Shown here: positions 48,465 to 58,470 of the stretch, piece after piece
Layout of the letters: every line of letters starts with the position of its first letter
Numbering within the stretch: the stretch's first letter is position 1
NCBI GenBank assembly: GCA_033002965.1
Contig: JAURVB010012320.1
Location: 62,001-126,000 of the forward strand
Direction: 5' to 3'
Source of the DNA: Piper betle
Taxonomy: Eukaryota; Streptophyta; Magnoliopsida; Piperales; Piperaceae
DNA length: 64,000 nucleotides
Notes under the pieces: model-generated
Told to the model about the DNA's origin: nothing
The model's database searches: none
Seen by the model: only the letters and a program-made list of their open reading frames with translations
Translations under genes and position numbers: made by a program

Positions 48465-48468
<4 letters not shown>
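45947..48468. mobile_element. Long-palindrome foldback element, 2522 bp, in (TA)n
   Basis: The left arm (45947 to about 47195) and right arm (about 47215 to 48468) are reverse complements at very high identity, from AGAAAAGGGAGC at one end to GCTCCCTTTTCT at the other. Each arm has a terminal stem-loop, a 30-bp perfect palindrome, a GC-rich part with a 197-bp tandem duplication, and an AT-rich part made of repeated 'tttcgtaataaaaacttgactcg..gactcgagtcaa..ttacgaaat' modules. Both ends abut (TA)n tracts inside a Del-like LTR, so the duplication cannot be read. The long Pro/Arg- and Gly/Ala-rich frames on both strands (for example 45887-46777, 47576-48454) are mirror images caused by the palindrome and GC content. 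No transposase is visible. Confidence 0.88.
46002..46031. repeat. Perfect 30-bp palindrome in the left arm (twin at 48384-48413)
   Basis: The half-site CCAGCCGTTGGATCG is followed by its exact reverse complement with no spacer. The identical 30-mer occurs in the right arm. It lies ~55 bp inside each terminus, next to a near-perfect terminal stem-loop (TGTGCTTGAGCACA core). Confidence 0.95.
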
Positions 48469-48517
<49 letters not shown>

Positions 48518-50342
48518 TATATCATTTTGAAAAATATCAAATATTAAATTATTCATGTGATATAATCATTTAAATCCTACTTTATATATTAAATTTATTA
48601 TCTAAATCATAATTATCCCTTAATAAATGATAAAATAATTATCAACTTATAACAAAATATTTAATTACTATTATTAGTATATTTTCCTTGAGTTATAATT
48701 TTTAATCGCTACTATTATTTATAGTAATTTAATTAATTAAGTTGTTCGATTAAATTATTTAAAATATTGTGTATTATTTTAATTTATAAATATTATTAAT
48801 ACAATTATTTTAAATTAATCGACTTTATAAAGTTTCAAACTTTGTTTATTTTCATTATATTATTTAGATTCAACGCTGGTGATTGTTACCCGACTATGTT
48901 TAATAACCCATTTTCTACATTACTGACTCGTTATTAAAATAATTACTTTATTTACTTAATATTAAATTTAATATTGCAAAGGTAAAATCTTTATTTTATT
49001 AATCCCTTATAAACATCCAATTTAAAATTAATCCCTTAAAAACATCTAATTTAAAATTAATCACTTATAGTATGGAAATTAATTATCGACCATTTATTAT
49101 TACCGTATTTTTATTACTTATGTCTATATCCATTTCGTCCAATAATTAATTAGTTTTGTAGCTTTAACAATAACCCATTAAAATGATTATTTTTTAAAGA
49201 TTTATTACGGGTTAGTATTATTATTTTTTAACTTAAGTTAGTATAGAGTCAACCCATATTTACAAAACTGCCATCCTCCTCCTCCTCCTCCTTTTCTTCT
49301 TCCCGTCGTCATTATTCTCTTCTCCAAAAATAGGGTTCAGCCTTCTCCTCCAACCCTTATCTTGGCACCCAATTGAACCACCATTTAACCCTCCCAACAA
49401 AGCATCAACAACAAGATAACATCCGCAAGCGAGGAAGCCGCAAGTGCGTGTTTTACAGCAGTTAACCAAGACGACCATGTGCTGCACCATGGTGCCCAAC
49501 GCCTAGCCTGTTCTTCTTCTCCCAACCTCATGACCCCTCCTTTCTTGCACCTTTCTCCAATTCAGATGTTCCACGACCTCAGGGTGGCATCAAAACAGGA
49601 AAGATTGGCCACCTTTGGACGTTGCATGAAGTATGGTCGTTCTCCCCACTTCTGCACATCGCTGCAATGAATTCTAGCAAGAAGGTGGCCTAGAGTGGAT
49701 TATTCCGGTGGCCTGAACTACTATGATGGAACTCATGATGCTGTCGATGAAGCACAACTGGTGTTTACCCCTCTAAAGCTTCCATTACAACATCAATTGC
49801 AGCAGAATGTCGCCACTTCCGTCACCCATGCAACTCCACCCCCTCGTAGCTGCAATTCTGCCACTCACCGGAAAACCAGGGACGTGGCGAGCCCTCCCTT
49901 TGACCCAGCAGCAAGAGAGGTCGCCGGGGTGTGAGGGACTGCCTTGCAATTGTTCTTATGGTCGCCCATCTTGCCAAAGTTTCAAGCTACTCGGCCATGG
50001 ACGGGATTCCAATTTCAGTTCAGTTTAGTTCTTTTCTTGTTGATTTACAACTTTAATTCCCATGATTAACAAGTTTACTATCAATTAAAAATATGCATGC
50101 AAGAAAATTAAGAAAAGGGAGATAGGAAGGATACCCAAGCAAGGAAGAAACACCGGCAAGGAAGAGAAGAACTAGGCGGCTAAGGTGAAGAAGACACCCC
50201 TACACCCGTATGTGAAAAATGATGTCCTCTTTCAAATTTATAAAAATGAAAATGACGGCTAGGGTATGTGAAAACACCCCTAGACCCGTATTTCATTGAA
50301 CCAGGTAAATAATAAAATGGGTAAATAATTAACCGGGTAAAA

Positions 50343-50541
50343 GTATTGTGGAAAAATCAGCAGTCAGAGAAGCTACATGGTAGACTAAACAAGAAATGGC
50401 AAGGAAATACCCTAGCCTATTCGTGGCATAAAATTCTTATAATTGTAATAGCTTGAACCGATACCAAAGAAATAATTAATCATTTTTTTCCTGATGTCGT
50501 TATAATATTTCGGGGACGAAATATTTCTAAGTTGGGGAGAT
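50343..50541 (+). mobile_element. 3' end of a Del-like internal region with polypurine tract
   Basis: About 190 bp of post-pol sequence end in 'atatttcggggacgaaatatttctaagttggggaga'-type context. The PPT AAGTTGGGGAGA is at 50529-50540, one base before the LTR start at 50542. It belongs upstream of a 3' LTR. On its left it is fused to the truncated minus-strand LTR (44711-50342). Confidence 0.85.
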
Positions 50542-52492
50542 TGTAAAGACTGTGAATATATATATATATTCGACTCTGTCAGGGAAGGATCGAACATTGG
50601 AGAATTATTATTATTATTATATTCTCTACACAGTTAATTATTATATTTTATTATTTAACCAGCTACCCGGTTAAATGAAATATGGGTGTTGGGGTGTTTT
50701 CACATACCCTAGCCATCATATTCATTTTATATTTGAGAGGGGACGTCCTCCTCACCATAGCCGCCTTCATTCTCTCATCTTCTTCTCCTCTGCCGGTTCT
50801 GGATTCTTTCTTGCTTGGGTATCCTTCCTATCTCACTATTCTTAATTTCCATGCATTCATATTTCTTTTTAATTGATAATAAGCTTGATAAACATGAGAA
50901 TTAAAGTCTTAAATCAACAATAAAAAACTAAACTAAACTGAAAACTTGAAATCCTGCCACAGCTGACGAGTCTGAATTTTGGCAAGGTGGGCGATCGTAG
51001 GCAAGGAATTTCAGGGCATCCCTCACACTCCCAACGACCTCTCTAGTTGCTGGGTTGAAGGGATGGCTCGATGTGTCCCTGGTTTCCGATGGATGGAGGA
51101 AATTACACCTGTTGTGGGTGGAGTTGCAAGGGGTGATGAAGGTGATGGTTTCCTCTGAAATTGACGCTCTAATGGAAGATTCAAAGGGTAAACGCTAGTT
51201 GTTCTTTGTTGACAACATCAAGGGTCTATTACAACAATTCCTATTGCTAGCACAGGCCACTACAGGCAACCTTCTAGCTGGAATTCATGGCGGCGACGTG
51301 CAGACGTGGGGAGAATGACTCTACTCCCTGCAACGTCCAAATGTGACTATTCTTCTAGGTTGATGACGGCCTGAGGGTGCTGAACCATTGAATTTGTAGC
51401 AAGGTGCAAGAAAGAAGTGGTCTTGAGGCTAGGAAAAGAAGGACAGGTCTGGTTTGGAGCAGGACGGTGTTGCCTTAGATAGCTGCTATAAAAGATGGAC
51501 TTTAAGCTTCATCTTTGGCTGTTTTAATTCGTTGTTGATGCTTTGTTGGGATGTTTATATGTTTGTTCAATTGAGTTGCTGGGGAAGGTTGCATAAGGTT
51601 GAAGAAGGACGTGATCTGTTGTTGTGCCATGGTCAGGTCTGGAGCAAAGAAGGGTGATGGGGAAGAAGAAGAAGAAGAAGAAGAAAATCCCCTTCGGTGG
51701 CAAACTTGTAAATAATGGTTGACTCGATATGGCTCGAGTTAAAAATATAGACTAACTCGTAATAAATCTTTAAAAATAATTATTCTAATGGGTTATGGGT
51801 TAAAGTTACTAAACTAATTAATTATTTTATGAAATCACCATAAGTAATAAAAATAGGGTAATGATAAACGGTCGATAATTAATCAGTGTACTACAAGCGA
51901 TTAATTTAAATCGGAAGGTTATATGTAATTAATAAAAAAATTTCACGTTTATCATATTAAATTTAATACTAGGTAAATAAAGTGATTATTTTAATAATGA
52001 GTTAATAAGGTAGAAAATGGGTTATTAAACTATAATCGTGTAAAAATCACAAGCGTTGAACCTAAATAGCATAATGGAAATAAATAAAGTTCAAAACTTA
52101 ATTGAGTTGAATAATTTAAAATAATTGTATTAGTAATATCTTTAAATTAGAATAATACAAATTATTTTAAATAATTTAATTGAACAACTTAATTAATTAA
52201 ATTGCTCTAAATAATGATAGCGATTAAAAATTATAACCGAAGGAAAATATACTAATAATACTAATTAAATATTTGTTTATAAGTTGATAATTATTTTATC
52301 ATTTCTTAAGTGTGAATTATAATTTAGATAATTAATTTAAAATGTACAGTAGGATTTAAATAATTATGTCACATGAAGAATTTAATATTTAATATTGTTG
52401 AATTTTAATCATGATATATATTAGTCAGTTAGTTACATGCATTTCTACTCGAATTAAATTATACTCATATATAATCTTATGTTCTCATTTAG

Positions 52493-52539
52493 ATTAGGAT
52501 CGTTGGTCATAGCTACGAGTTCACTTACGAACTATCTAG
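52493..52539 (+). other. Mini-exon-like block, 47 nt (outer type I LTR)
   Basis: Upstream 'gttctcatttag' ends in AG at 52492. The block starts ATTAGGATCG and closes CTATCTAG|GTTTGTATAA. The hairpin upstream is partly eroded here ('aattaaattatactcatatataatctta'). Confidence 0.45.
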
Positions 52540-52852
52540 GTTTGTATAATTATTTTAAATGTTGTATTTTTCCTTGTTGGCAACCCTAGTCGGCCTAAGC
52601 CGAGATTCGACCACCATGCACTGGAACGTAATAAGGGTCAAGGAATTGACTTAGTCTGACATGGGGCTGCACCTTTCAAAATTACTATGTGGGAGTCTTG
52701 GTAGGCTTGAGTATCTGACCACCATGCGCTAGAACGCAACTGGGGTCGACTCAATTCCGCACCAGGTCGCACCCCCTGAAAGATTAAACACCTGCCCCCA
52801 TGCCGAAAGGGGTGACAGGGCGCAGTGGCGCAAGAAGTGTAAAGACCCGGAA

Positions 52853-52890
<38 letters not shown>

Positions 52891-53172
52891 CGTTCGACAC
52901 AGTGGGATCGAACGTGAGAAAAAATTCGTTAGCTGGATAAGTATGAATTACCCGGTTAATTGAAAAGTAATTTTTATTTGGATAATTCTAGTTGAATCGG
53001 TCGAGTCGACTACATTATTTATCCAATTAACCATTTAAGTGAACCATACCATGTACCCATTTAATAGGTTAAGTGAAATGGTTAAGTGGACCATGTTGAC
53101 TACCCAATTACCCGGTTAAAGGAATTATGGTGAAAGGGTGCTTCCACGTACCCTAGTCATCATTTTATTCAT

Positions 53173-53180
53173 TATAAAAG
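53173..53180 (+). promoter_or_regulatory. TATA box of the type II LTR
   Basis: TATAAAAG lies 335 bp into the LTR, with 'ccctagtcatcattttatt' upstream and a pyrimidine-rich 'cttttcctccttag' 35 bp downstream. The sister LTR has 'ttttataaatgac' at the equivalent place on the minus strand (36697-36711). This predicts a short U3 and a very long R region. Confidence 0.6.
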
Positions 53181-54437
53181 GAAAAAGGGGGCGTCATCTA
53201 CACTTTTCCTCCTTAGACAGACACCGGATTTCCTCCTTCGCTTGGGTAATTTTCTTTCCTTTCTTTTTCTTTTGTTGCATGCATACACATGTTGCATAAA
53301 TTATAAACATGATAAACATAAGAATTAAATGAGAAATCAACAAGGGAAGAAGAAAACCAGGAGGACGTCCTGCTGTTTTCCAGCAGCAACCATGCCATGT
53401 TTCCTTCCATGATGCGGGGTTGAAGTGCTGGAGTGGGAATTGCTCCCAACGGTGATGCTGGCCGGATGGAGTCACCTTGGAGGGCCAAAACAGACCGTCG
53501 AGGAGGCACGCAGGTCTAAAATCCGAGGGAGACCAGGTCGGTGTTGCCATGGGTGGTGATGCTGGCCAGATGGAGTCACCTTGGAGGGCCAAAACAGACC
53601 GTTGAGGAGGCACGCAGGTCTGAAATCCGAGGGGAGAACAGATCGGTGTTGCCATGGGTGGTGTTGCTGGCCAGACGTGGATCCGCCATGGAAAGTGCAG
53701 ACTGGTCGTCACCTGGGGTGGTGCTCGTCGTCACCTTGATGGGGCAGGACATGGTTGCCATGGCTGCTGGTCGGCCACCATTAAGGTCCCCATATAGGGT
53801 GTAGTCCGAGTTTCATGAGATAGCAGCCGATAGAGATTGGATCTTTGGGGTTTTTTCAAATCGGATTAGTGGGGTAGATAGAAGATGGGGTCTGAAATTG
53901 GGTGGAAGGAAAAGAAGACATGCTGGTCAGGTGCTGATTATGTGACCGACATGGAGTCACCATGGTCAGGTCAAGGTTGCTGATTGGGTGGCCGGAATGG
54001 GGTCGCCAAGAACTGGTTGAGGGTTGCCATGTGGTGGCCAAGTTGGAGACGCCATAGCAGCAAAATGGAGGCCACCACGTTACTGGTTGGTCGCCATGCA
54101 TGATGAAAATACCGGCTTTCACGGGTTGACTACAATAAAGCTGGGAGCTTTGGGGTCGTTAAATGAATTGTTAAAGTAGAATGGCAACCAGGTAAATATG
54201 GGAGAACTCGATGCGGTTGAGTTAGAATATAAGGTAAATACAAAATAATTAAGTATGGGACATGTTAATAATTAAATTATCAATTAGATAATGGGGATTT
54301 GGATGGGGATAATTAATAATTAATTATCATTAGAATTGCTGAAAATTTAATAAGAAGTGAAGACTAACATGAACTAATTACATCATTTAAAATTGATAGT
54401 ATATTAGTCATGTAAGTTGCATGTAGGTTCATGCAAA

Positions 54438-54519
54438 ATAAAATTATACAAATGTATAATTTTATGCCCTCATTCAGATTAGGGTTCACGGGTCACAGTC
54501 AGACAAAATCACAAGTCAG
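54438..54519 (+). other. Conserved hairpin (54438-54465) plus mini-exon-like block (54478-54519)
   Basis: The 12-bp perfect stem has an AAAT loop. 'atgccctcattcag' ends in AG at 54477. The 42-nt block ATTAGGGTTC..AAGTCAG is followed by GTATGTATAA, an excellent donor. Confidence 0.55.
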
Positions 54520-54688
54520 GTATGTATAATAGGTAGAACATCGTATTTTCCTTGTTGGTAGCCTTCGTCGGCTTGAGCCCAGATTCGACCACCATGCACC
54601 GAGTGCAACCGTGGTCAAAGAATTGACTCAGTCCGACACTGGGTCGTATTATGTGCGTAAAGTTTGTAATGCATTAACATTGTTTTGG

Positions 54689-54860
54689 AGTAGTGATACC
54701 CTCCCCATAAAAAGGCTACGGCCGGGATGTGCAAGGCACTGGCACTGGAGTCCAGTGATAGCCTCCCCATAAAAAGGCTACGGCTGGGGTGTGCGAGGCA
54801 CTGGCACTGGAGACGGTAGTGGTAGCCTCCCCACAAAAGGGCTACGGCCTGGGTGTGCGG
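54689..54860 (+). repeat. Three-unit 62-bp minisatellite in the type II LTR
   Basis: Units of 'ctccccataaaaaggctacggccggg..tgtgcgaggcactggcactgg', the reverse complement of the seven-unit array at 35742-36270. The small minus-strand frame over it (54615-54836) is an artefact. Confidence 0.88.
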
Positions 54861-55556
54861 ATCACAGCGGATACCTCCTCCGCATTATTTTGGAGTATAG
54901 CGAAATCGCTCCACCACATATTAAAATAAACATAAGGAAATAGTAGAATGTACTTGATTTGTTTTATCTATTATACTACTTAGTGTTGTAATCACTAACG
55001 CGGAATTGCCTCCGCAGGTGTGCAGATACGAAATTAGGTGATTGAAAACCAGGGCATGGAGCAAAATAAATATGAGGACTCCTTTTTTTTATTTGAGAAA
55101 TAAGTGTGGCTACTGGGAAATGGTCTAACACTGTGGGATCTTTATATATGTTTAGACATATTTGCTTAATTGTGAGTAACACCTGGCCAGCTAGGCCCAC
55201 AATGTGGTGACAAATGGCAGGTCGTTACAAGAAGGCTCATTATGCACTTGTGATACCGAGAGGGTGAGTCAATAGCAAATATCTGTAACTACGCGCCGTG
55301 GGCCACGTAGCATGTATGGGATTGGAGCTGGATGGGGTGGCCACCCCTCCCAGCATATTAAGAGCTCAGCATATTCTCATAACAACTAAACGTCTCTTGA
55401 AATGATAATTGGGATTATATTGACTTGTTTCATTTAATTATGTGGTTTAGTGGTTCTATCACTAACGTGGATTTGCTTCCACAGGTGAGCAGCTTTGGAC
55501 TGAGGACTAAAAGTGTGTTGGTGAATCTTTTACCGACCCAGTTTTGGTGAATTGAT

Positions 55557-55562
55557 AATAAA
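55557..55562 (+). terminator. Candidate polyadenylation signal AATAAA in the Del-like LTR
   Basis: AATAAA in 'ttgataataaattagacttcc', 231 bp before the LTR end. It is kept in the solo LTR at 60963-60968, and 'gatgaataaaattg' at 41116 is the equivalent in the truncated copy. It would place the R/U5 boundary shortly downstream. Confidence 0.5.
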
Positions 55563-55790
55563 TTAGACTTCCTTTTTATTCTCTTGTATTATAATTGTGG
55601 CTATGGGAAACAGTCCGAGACTGTAGATGAGTTATTTCATATATTGTCATATTCTATCATAACATGTTTTTTTATGATTTATAAATTCTAGACTTATTTG
55701 TTGTACTATGAATCATGTTCAAGAATGTTATTGTTACATCAATTATATTTTTAGGTAACACCCAGTGTGGTTTGGGCAGGTCGTTACAGG

Positions 55791-55802
55791 TGGTATCAGA
55801 AC
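55791..55802 (+). other. Primer-binding site of the Del-like element
   Basis: TGGTATCAGAAC, 2 bp after the LTR end at 55788. It matches the Met-tRNA complement at 11 of 12 bases. Confidence 0.88.
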
Positions 55803-55981
55803 ACGGTTTCCCACAAGCTCACACTTTATGACTCAATTACCTTGTTGAAAAGTCTAGTAATTATCTTTTCCCAATGTTTTGTGTTATTAATTAACAAATT
55901 TATTTGCTAATAAACCTAAGTCATAACTGAAAAAGAACATATAAATGAACCATGATGGGAAAAAATTTTCTGACGCTTCAG

Positions 55982-56528
55982 ATGGTAGGCACTCGTAGAC
56001 AATCAAACCAAGCTACTCAGTCAAATTTGAACACAGAGAATGTATTGGCTCAGATCCTGATGGTCATGCTAGGACTGGCACAGGCTTCAGAAAATACAAA
56101 TTCTGTGGTTCAAAATATTGTTCAGCGGTTACTGGGAGTGGTAGCAGGGAATGGAGCCTCAAACTCAGCAGCGGGTCCCAGAATCACCCCAGACAGTGGT
56201 CAGGGAAGTGTCCAAGGGCAGGTAGGGTTAGCAAACCCGGGCAAGCGAGGGAATGGTCCAAACCCAGTGCCACCGGTAGTCCGACAAGTGTTACCGCAAC
56301 TGTTGATGATAGTGACCATTACACTGTGGAAAAGTTCCGAAAGAATGGAGCTGAAGTATTTACCAAAGGGATCGATCCAATGAAGGTGGAGAGCTGGATA
56401 GAAATTACCGAAAAAGCGTTTAGGGCTCTATCTATGCCCCATTGCCATCAACTGAGGTTGGCAACATGCATGCTTCAGGAGGAAGCATCTAACTGGTGGA
56501 AATCCATGGAAAAAATGACATTCCATTG
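55982..56528 (+). pseudogene. gag: gag of a Del/Tekay-like Gypsy element, frameshifted and 3' truncated
   Basis: Translation from 55982 (an in-frame ATG also at 55952) gives MVGTRRQSNQATQSN.., a typical low-complexity gag N-terminus, then a Gly/Pro/Gln-rich linker. Near 56300-56330 the reading frame changes: the core gag segment YTVEKFRKNGAEVF.. to ..EEASNWWKS lies in another frame (56326-56529). The segment before the WW..S motif fits the Retrotrans_gag domain, which packages RNA into virus-like particles. The C-terminal half with the CCHC knuckle and the protease are gone: the next block is RT. The ATG at 55982 matches the copy at 41617. Not functional. Confidence 0.85.
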
Positions 56529-56563
56529 ATGTTGAGTTATTTGCTGAGGGTTGTAAATCCTTT

Positions 56564-57654
56564 TTGGCTAACTTAGTTGAGTCGGAGTCAAAACCCAAAG
56601 AGTTGTCCATGATTCCTGTGGTAGTAGACTTTCCTGATGTATTCCCAGACAAACTTCCAGGGTTACCTCCTAAGCGGGCAATGGAGTTCGCCATTAACCT
56701 AGCACCTAGAATAACACCAATTTCTAAAGCACCATACCGCATGGCTCCCGCAGAACTCAAGGAGTTAAAGAGTCAACTAGAAGAGTTGTTGCAGGTAGGT
56801 TTCATCCGACCAAGTACTTCACCCTGGTGAGCCCCTGTTCTTTTTGTGAAGAAGAAAGATGGATCACTTCGGCTGTGTATTGACTATCGACAACTCAATT
56901 AAGTGACATTCAAGAATGGGTATCCCTTACCGAGGATTGATGACTTGTTTGATTAGCTAAAAACAGCCGAAGTATTTTCTAAGATAGACTTGCGGTTTGG
57001 TTATCACTAGTTTCAAGTAAAGGAGTTAGACATACAGAAAACAGCTTTACGAACTCGGTATGGATATTATGAGTTTCTAGTCATGCCTTTTGGTCTAACA
57101 AATGCACCAGTGGCCTTTATGTCACTCATGAACATAGTATTTCACGCATACTTTGACAAGTTTATCATCGTGTTTGTGGATGACATTCTGGTCTATTCAA
57201 ATAATGAAGAGGAGCATGTGAAGCAACTGTTCGTTACTCTTCAAGTTCTGAGAGAACACCAGCGGGTTGCAGTGGATCTATCAAAAGTGAAAGCAGTCAC
57301 TGTTTGGCCACAACCCAAATCAGTCACTGACATCAGAAGCTTCCTTGACTTAGTGGGTTACTACAAGAAATTCATTAAAGACTTCTCTTTAGTAGCATCG
57401 CCGATGACCAAACTCATAAGGAAGGGAGTCAAGTTCGAATGGGGTAGTAAGTGTGAGAAGTGTTTCCAGTCTCTAAAGTAGAGTCTAACAATTCCGCCAG
57501 TCTTGACACTGCCAAATGGTAATGAAGGATTCGCAGTCTTCAATGATGTGTCCCTATTGGGTTTAGGATGTGTCCTTATGCAGGGAGGTAAAGTGGTGGC
57601 CTATGCCTCTCGTCAATTGAAGATTCATGAGCAAAATTATGCAACCCATGACTC
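56564..57654 (+). pseudogene. pol: Reverse transcriptase/RNase H fragment, Del/Tekay-like chromovirus
   Basis: One frame carries the Gypsy RT in order: FPDVFPDKLPGLPP, APYRMAPAELKELK, GFIRPSTSPW, then VKKKDGS, IDYRQLN, GYPLPRIDDLFD, RYGYYEFLVMPFGLTNAP, and the catalytic FVDD at 57173-57184. RNase H starts with SFLDLVGYYKKFI and [18 protein letters not shown] and ends at YATHD (57654). Five in-frame stops break it: 56828, 56900, 56954, 57008 and 57479; at least two look like CAG-to-TAG changes. About 26 residues of the RT connection are missing in frame after LREHQ (about 57258). Protease, most of RNase H, integrase and any chromodomain are absent. The clade call rests on motif resemblance and long LTRs. 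Confidence 0.88.
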
Positions 57655-58470
57655 TGGCATGTTTATCTCTATGTGTTTATTTCTACAGAGGTAGCTGCTA
57701 TTATCTCGGCTCAGGTTATCCAACTATGTGTGTCTGATCTGGAGGGGTCTGGATTAAAATGGCAACATGTACAATGACAAAGAAATGTTGAACCTACACT
57801 TATCCCATGGAATTTGGAGTGACTACTCCCATAAGAGTTGACTGCCTCTCACTAGAAATCACTATGGAATCCGGTCAACCTTCTAAATCTGTGGTCAAAT
57901 ATAATCTTGCTCATTCTTGGTGTTTTCTTTTCCTATCTATTGAAGAGCGACCAACATTACTCTTGGAACAGACACGCACTAGTAGAAGAGTGGGGGGAAG
58001 CTGTGAAGCGTTCATGAGACTATAAATCCACCTCACTACTCATTCTCATCCAATGCTATCTCCTAGAAGTGGCCATCCAAGTCATCTGCCCAAACTCTCA
58101 TCTGTGCTCCAAGTGTTCCAAGTGCTTAAGTGGATCTATTGGTATAGTCATATCCTCCATCAACAAGGATCTGTCTAAAGGTCTATGTTCCATACTATAG
58201 ACGTCGAACTATGCCTAATGGATCTATTTGAAGCATTCGATGGTCCACGCTCATATATGACAAAACTATCTGAGTATCTCCATACTTCAATCTCCCCACT
58301 GGTGTCATCTCTAATGACTTTTTCCACAATGTACACCATGTCCCAAGGAAGGACTAATGTAGTGACATGCAAAAGGCGGGCAAGTATTACATTGTGGTTT
58401 CTAAAGTTTTGCGTACTCCCGGTCACCATATAACTTAACCTTAAATAAGTGAGCATTTGGACACTCATAA
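57655..58470 (-). mobile_element. LARD internal domain piece fused to Gypsy RNase H
   Basis: At 57655 the sequence changes without a gap from RNase H to 'ctggcatgtttatctctatgtg', part of the LARD internal domain (compare 34496 and 44462). It overlaps 44460-44710 by about 190 bp, so the two pieces are not simply halves of one interrupted element. It continues to 'acactcataa', where a solo LTR interrupts it. Frames 58175-58468 and 58185-58433 oppose each other and are unlikely genes. Confidence 0.78.

Larger units (their letters stand above)
44711..50342 (-). mobile_element. Del-like type III LTR, minus, split by the foldback element and truncated at its start
   Basis: It opens on the plus strand with TGTAATGACCTGCCCG (the LTR 3' end) and continues to 45907. 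After the foldback and AT tracts it resumes at about 48525 and runs to 'aattaaccgggtaaaag' near 50342, about 130-200 bp short of the expected LTR start. It contains a 30-bp minisatellite (45105-45487), a mini-exon-like block (45796-45836), the conserved hairpin (45849-45876), and a pyrimidine-rich 'cctcctcctcctcc' block (49271-49310). Frames near 49260-50028 are not conserved between copies. Confidence 0.82.
52838..55229 (+). mobile_element. Solo LTR, Del-like type II (2392 bp), nested
   Basis: It runs from TGTAAAGACCCGG to ..GGCAGGTCGTTACA with duplication AGAAG at 52833-52837 and 55230-55234. The host LTR reads continuously across the gap ('cgcagtggcgcaag / gctcattatgcacttgtgat'), as in the unbroken copy at 60615-60655. 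It has an (AAT)n tract (52853-52889), a TATA box (53173), a GC-richer block (53340-54120) whose frames (53194-53804 on both strands) are not conserved, a hairpin and mini-exon-like block (54438-54519), and three minisatellite units (54689-54860). Confidence 0.95.
50542..55788 (+). mobile_element. Del-like type I LTR flanked by PPT (left) and PBS (right), with nested solo LTR
   Basis: TGTAAAGACTG at 50542 follows a PPT, and the end ..GGTCGTTACA at 55788 is followed by a PBS 2 bp later. Without the nested solo LTR and its duplication it is 2850 bp, against 2728 bp in the solo copy 58471-61198. It has (TA)n near the start (50555), the 'ccctagccatcat' block (50708), a GC-richer block (50950-51700), the GACTCGA module (51700-51780), mini-exon-like signals (52493-52539), the type I cassette, and AATAAA (55557). 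Because it has both a PPT and a PBS neighbour, it served as 3' LTR of one internal region and 5' LTR of the next. Confidence 0.88.

Noticed and set aside
53194..53804. 172-codon minus-strand frame and plus-strand partner in the type II solo LTR
   Set aside because: It contains an internal ~115-bp direct repeat ('gatgctggcc..ggtctgaaatccgag') that makes the residues repeat. It is absent from the sister LTR, and no domain is recognisable.
44711..57654. A simple insertion splitting one LARD element into 43259-44710 and 57655-58470
   Set aside because: The two pieces overlap by about 190 bp and the right junction is not at an LTR end, so a clean insertion does not explain it.
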